Assembly: GCA_022606425.2 (NCBI GenBank)
Contig: JAHDVF020001469.1
Coordinates: 806,001 to 870,000, forward strand
Reading direction: 5' to 3'
Source of the DNA: Lepidostoma basale
Lineage: Eukaryota > Arthropoda > Insecta > Trichoptera > Lepidostomatidae
Length of the DNA stretch: 64,000 bases
A program made the position numbers and the translations under genes. Shown piece after piece: positions 59,960 through 64,000 of this stretch (positions are counted from its first letter, which is position 1; every line of letters begins with the position of its first letter). The notes beneath the pieces are model-generated. The model saw nothing but the letters and a program-made list of their open reading frames with translations, was not told the DNA's origin and did no database searches.

Positions 59960-60425
59960 ATGTTGCATTTGCAACCTTTACGTGTGGAAGCGAAGCATGA
60001 AACTGGCATTAGAAGGATGTGAGCAGAATAAATGCGTTATAACTGAGATCCCTTGGACTGATGTATGTTAAAACGATGTATGGAAGAATTTCAAAATACT
60101 GATATCGGGAAGTAATATACTAGAGCGGAAGAAAGTATTATGAACAAAATTAAGAAAGAATCACTCAGTTGGTTTGTACATATGAAACGCATAGATTAAT
60201 AAAAAATAATGGTTAAGAAATTACACGTTAACGATGTGAATGGAATAACGGACTGAATTTAAAATGTTCAGCCATTTTAGAAAAATCGACGTGTGTTATG
60301 ACTCGCTGTATGAATGTGGAGGAAGCTAAAGAGGTGTGTCAGGATATAGCAGTGTGGCGATCCATTCTCTCTGCTCTATCCCTCTGAGAAAACGGCGTGG
60401 TGGTTTGTTTGTTTTGTTTTATGTT
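59960..60425 (+). mobile_element. LINE-A degenerate copy, TTTG tail
   Basis: GTGTGGAAGCGAAGCATGAA, ATATGAAACGCATAGATTAA, GAATGTGGAGGAAGCTAAAG, then GTGGTTTGTTTGTTTTG. Confidence 0.75.
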
Positions 60426-61130
60426 GCAATTGAATGAACTAAAAATCTTATCATCGCGATAAGAAAAAATCGATTGTTTTTCGTTTTAAAAGAACCGATA
60501 GCACGCTGTAATTTTACGAAGACACCGTTGCAGTATGACACCTTGAACTAAAAAAAAATAAGTACTCGATATCGAAGTAAACAGATTCCACTGCGACCCG
60601 CTAGTTTAGAGTCTGTGGGTCAACGGACGCGTCCATACGCAGTCTGGGATCGTTGCGAAAAATGTTGCATTAGCAGGTCATTGAAACATAAGACGTAAAC
60701 AAACCATTAAGCCGGCAGGTAATTCAACCATTTCTGGGTCAAAACAACAACAACAAACCTTTCTAAAAATAATCCATTATAACCGTTAAATGTGGGCATT
60801 CGAAAATTTGTGAACTCAGAGGTAAACCTATTTTCATCGTTTCTTCTATGTTCGCCATAACTTTGTGTTGTAGATGTTTAATGTTTCTTTTTTATATATA
60901 TGGTGTTTTTTTTAGAGGTTTGGTTTTTAAACTGGCAACATTGTTTCTTCAGATTGTCAATTTGACAGTTGACAGTTGATTTGTAGTCAGTACGTTTTGC
61001 CATTTCACCCAGTTGCTCGATAAAGTTGTTGAAAATTGGACTTCACGATTGCGCTTCATTCGAGCTAGCCGTGGCGCTCATATGCCCGAAATCATATTCA
61101 AACAATAATGGCATAAAAGTATCTATTAAA
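60426..61130. other. Unassigned stretch, no gene seen
   Basis: No recognised repeat; one LINE-like word (AACAACAACAAACC) only. Confidence 0.35.
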
Positions 61131-61134
61131 TAAG

Positions 61135-61510
61135 TATCCACACTTCGCTCGGCGAACTCCTCAGCAATAGGAAAATTAGTTGAGCCGAAGCGTTGTTGCC
61201 CCAGTACAAATTTCGGGGATCGAGCGTTCGCGGTAGCCGGTCCATCAGCTTGGAACAATCTCCCTTCACACCTTAGATGCATAAATGATCCGACAGATTT
61301 CAGATCTAAATTGAAAACCCATCTTTTTCATATTTCATACCCAATTTAAACATTTATACGTTGTTCTACTATACTTTTAAACCGATCGCTTTTTAAGCGG
61401 TCACATTTAGATTTTTAGATTTAAAACACGTCTTAATGCGCCCTTGAGGTGATTACATCACAAAAACGGCGCTTTAAAAGTTAGCATATTATTATTATTA
61501 TTATTATAAG
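61135..61510 (+). mobile_element. LINE-B 3' end with ATT tail
   Basis: Encodes FGDRAFAVAGPSAWNNLPSH and LRCINDPTDFRSKLKTHLFH, then GCGCCCTTGAGGTGATTACA and ATT repeats. Confidence 0.8.
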
Positions 61511-61608
61511 ACACCCTTATACACATTGTTACATAAAGTTATAATTATAACATCTGTCAAAAGTGACCAGATTTGTAAACAATTTTATAATATTTTAAAA
61601 TTTTATAT

Positions 61609-61654
61609 AATATCACTGATGGAGGGCTGGTTAGTCCGAAACATGTTTGATATT
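61609..61654 (+). ncRNA. Hammerhead ribozyme-like motif with perfect stem I
   Basis: AATATCA (61609-61615) and TGATATT (61648-61654) pair perfectly as stem I. Between them: CTGATGG, A, stem II GGGCT/AGTCC, GAAAC, ATGTT. The final core A is G here and an extra A precedes stem II. It is followed by AATAAATGTGAGTGTTGTAT, related to the 5.4- and 6.05-kb sequences. Confidence 0.6.
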
Positions 61655-61824
61655 TAATTTTATTTTTTTTAAATAAATGTGAGTGTTGTATACAAAGTAT
61701 ATAAAAAAATAAACATTATTTTCATGAATATTATTTTGAAGATATGAAAAAATTAAGAAATTAAAATTATGAAATCACTTTATACTATAAAAATCGTATG
61801 GACAATCAAATAATCACATACAAC

Positions 61825-61965
61825 GCTGCAAATGGGTTACCGTAGGCCAACGTCCACCTGGTAGGTCACCCAAAAGATGGCGTGATAGCTGGTCTTCCGC
61901 AACGCAAGAGGAGGCAATTTCCGAAACAACGATCGCTCGATCTAATTGAAGAAGAATAGATAATC
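61825..61965 (+). mobile_element. LINE-C 3' end
   Basis: RPPGRSPKRWRDSWSSATQE and a stop, then GAAGAAGAATAG. Confidence 0.72.
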
Positions 61966-62039
61966 TAACCCTTTGCGCCCCCCGACTGACTTACTGCGCA
62001 TCAGGATCTAGAGTGTGCATTTATGGATTCTTTGATATT

Positions 62040-62640
62040 CGAGGAAGATAATGATATAATCAATTATTGCTTGGACTTGGATCTTCGGGCTTACAGAGGT
62101 TCAGCTCATGTGGCTATTCCTCTTACGTCTAATGGGAACATTGTTGGAAGGTGATTTGGTGGGTTGTTAGTTTATGCGGGGGCATGATTTGTGTGGCCCG
62201 GAGTGTTCCCCTGAAGGAGGATCGATTTTGGGCGCTTGTGGCGGCTGGATGTGTTTGGGTCGTAATTTGAGAGGTCTTTTATTGTGGGGTTAGGGTGTGA
62301 AGGGAGTCCTTTGTAAAAACGTTCGACAAGTTTCAGAATGAATTCATCTATCATCGGGATTCCCGATTCTAGGTGCAGTTGTGTGATCCTGGTCCATGAA
62401 GGCGCACCAAGCGATAAACGGATAGCCTTATTTTGCAGGATTTGAAGTTTTCGTATGTGACTCGAAGCTGCATAGCCCCAGATTGGGGCTGCATAAGTGA
62501 AGATCGGCCTTATGACCGTTTTGTATATCAGGAGTTTATTGTCGGTGCTTATTTTACTGTTTCTAGCTAACATTGGGTAGAGGGCTGAGATTGCTCTTGC
62601 TATAATGATTTGGTTTGTAAGAAAATAACGTTTTAAAAGT
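62040..62640 (-). mobile_element. jockey-like LINE ORF2 C-terminus and 3' UTR
   Basis: Minus frame of 133 codons: ARNSKISTDNKLLIYKTVIR, PIFTYAAPIWGYAASSHIRK, LQILQNKAIRLSLGAPSWTR. This LLIYKTVIRP..TYAAPIWG order is the hallmark downstream of the jockey-clade RT. The 3' UTR matches 53030-53150. Confidence 0.85.
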
Positions 62641-62900
62641 TAAATTTTGTTCATAATGCACTCCACTGCCGTATATATTAGGGCTCTTCCATTTTTCTTC
62701 ACTCGACTCTGTTTTGTATCTTATGCATCCAGGCTGTTCCAGCTATTCGGGCAATGTCATCAGTCCATCTTTGATGTGGCCTCCCGACACTCTTTTCATT
62801 TTCCATGGCCTCCATTGGATTATTGTGGGTGCCCATCAGGTATTGGCAAGTCTGGTTATATGTCCAGCCCATTGCTACTTCAATTCAGCTGCACCACGAT
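62641..62900 (-). mobile_element. RTE-like LINE 3' end
   Basis: Minus frames AMGWTYNQTCQYLMGTHN, KSVGRPHQRWTDDIARIAGT and AWMHKIQNRVE, then ATATACGGCAGTGGAGTGCA. Layout as LINE-G. Confidence 0.7.
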
Positions 62901-63174
62901 GTACTCGTATATGAAACTGCTGATCAACAAGATATTGTGTTTATACCAATGAGCCATCGCATCATAATAATAAAATAATTACTGTTTACATTTATAGATT
63001 ATGTTTCAAGTTATTTTTAGACTGCGATAATACAAATATAATATATAAATACATAACACCTCCCTTATGAATGACGGATAGTGAAATGGTTTTATGTATT
63101 CGAAAGAAAATTGCATATAAAATTTTACAGGACCAAAACTGAATTAAATAATTTAAGAGTAACTCACTATCTAA

Positions 63175-63245
63175 CTCATCATCACGCCGTTTCTCCGAAT
63201 GCGTAGGCAGAGAGGATGGATCGCAACATTGTTCTATCCTGACAT
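63175..63245 (-). mobile_element. LINE-A terminal fragment
   Basis: CATCACGCCGTTTCTCCGAA and GCGTAGGCAGAGAGGATGGA match the LINE-A end. Confidence 0.65.
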
Positions 63246-63359
63246 TATTTTAAAGTGAAGTTAATAAATAAATAAACAAGAAATTTTAAAAATAGTATAA
63301 AACTTTATAACTAGCAAATAATGAAAATAATATATATATTTTAAATGCATATTTAGTTA

Positions 63360-63509
63360 AAATCCACTAATGTTTATGTCTTCGACCGGTTTCGGCTTAT
63401 CGCTGCCATCTTCTGGTCAGTTTACTTAGTTTACAGTTATTAGTCTATCTCCCAGAAGATTGCAGCGAGCTGCCGAAACCGGTCGAAGACACAAACATTA
63501 GTGGATTTA
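63360..63509. repeat. Inverted pair of CCGAAACCGGT motifs
   Basis: 63360-63417 and 63453-63509 are inverted repeats containing GATGGCAGCGATAAGCCGAA and ACCGGTCGAAGAC. Each arm has the layout CAGAAGAT, stem (GCAGC), GCCGAAAC, then palindrome ACCGGT, reminiscent of the hammerhead-like family with a changed core. Confidence 0.7.
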
Positions 63510-63589
63510 AATAATTATAAAATGTTTTTTTTTCATCGTCTACAATAAACTTCTACCAAGAAATTTCAAATAACCAAATTAATATTTTA

Positions 63590-63890
63590 GTCATTCGTGT
63601 CCACTGCTCGTCTGTTCACTCCTGGACAAAGGCCTCCTCCATTCGTTTCCATCTCACTCTGTCTTGTGCAGACTGCATCCAGGTTATTCCGACGTGTCTG
63701 TTCAGATCATCCCTCCACCGTAGTTGCGATCGCCCTGCACTTCTCTTTGCCGTCCACGGTCTCCAAATCAGCAGTCTTCTTATGCATTTTTCATCTGAAC
63801 TTCTGGCTACGTGACCTGCCCACTGCCATTTTAGAGTCGCCACCCGGTGGATGATGTCAGTGACCTTTGTTTTTTCTCTTACCGTATCGT
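63590..63890 (-). mobile_element. LINE-G 3' end with open frame
   Basis: 75 open codons: MATLKWQWAGHVARSSDEKC, RSQLRWRDDLNRHVGITWMQ, SAQDRVRWKRMEEAFVQE, stop. Confidence 0.82.
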
Positions 63891-63924
63891 TTGACTGTCT
63901 CTTAGGCTTATTCCTAAAATGGTT

Positions 63925-64000
63925 CTTTCCATGGCTCTTTACAGCGCCCTTGAGATGAGTAATTCATAAAAATGGCGCTTTATAAATTAGCCAATTTATT
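63925..64000 (+). mobile_element. LINE-B 3' tail, running out of the window
   Basis: CAGCGCCCTTGAGATGAGTA and AAAATGGCGCTTTATAAATT, the family end before the ATT repeat. Confidence 0.65.

Overview
This is nuclear DNA from an animal, most likely an insect. It is AT-rich, genes are split by GT-AG introns of about 0.3 to 8 kb, and the spaces between exons are packed with non-LTR retrotransposon tails, tRNA-derived SINEs and small DNA transposons. The retrotransposon endings resemble those common in moths, so Lepidoptera is my guess, at low confidence. There is no operon, phage, plasmid or CRISPR structure.

Only two host genes can be supported, and they converge. On the + strand, nine exons between 461 and 14096 encode the C-terminal part of nucleoporin Nup88 (Drosophila members only); its 5' part lies outside the window. 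On the - strand, five exons between 33236 and 18419 encode a 242-residue EF-hand protein of the sarcoplasmic calcium-binding/calexcitin type, possibly with more 5' exons. Both genes keep open reading frames and matching intron phases throughout.

Region by region: 1-14.1 kb is Nup88, whose introns hold LINE fragments, a 419-bp foldback element, a piggyBac remnant, a complete but broken mariner and a pogo-like MITE. 14.1-18.4 kb is the tail-to-tail intergenic space, with an R1-like LINE flanked by an 11-bp target duplication. 18.4-33.3 kb is the EF-hand gene; its 8.3-kb second intron is a nest of LINE and SINE insertions. 33.3-64 kb has no host gene I can recognise and is a retrotransposon graveyard with hAT, mariner, piggyBac-type and unclassified MITEs.

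For reference I use working labels for LINE families, defined by their C-terminal peptides: LINE-A (RGRPRKTWHDQI, tail TTAG or TTTG repeats), LINE-B (GDRAFAVAGPSAWN, tail ATT repeats), LINE-C (GRPPKRWRESWSS), LINE-D (RVQKRFLRYLYMREFG, tail AATAAACTGATTTGAT), LINE-E (RQWIGHTLRQNP, AAG tail), LINE-F (GVGRRRISWLQN), LINE-G (LKWQWAGHVAR) and LINE-H (DRLAWIGHVYRAE).

The most interesting signals are a dispersed family of motifs with the hammerhead ribozyme core (CTGATGA, stem II, GAAAC and a palindromic short stem III), as described for Penelope-like elements; a tRNA-like short element that ends in LINE-A's 3' tail; LINE copies that are mosaics of two or three families; and several nested insertions whose target duplications or empty sites can be read inside the window itself.
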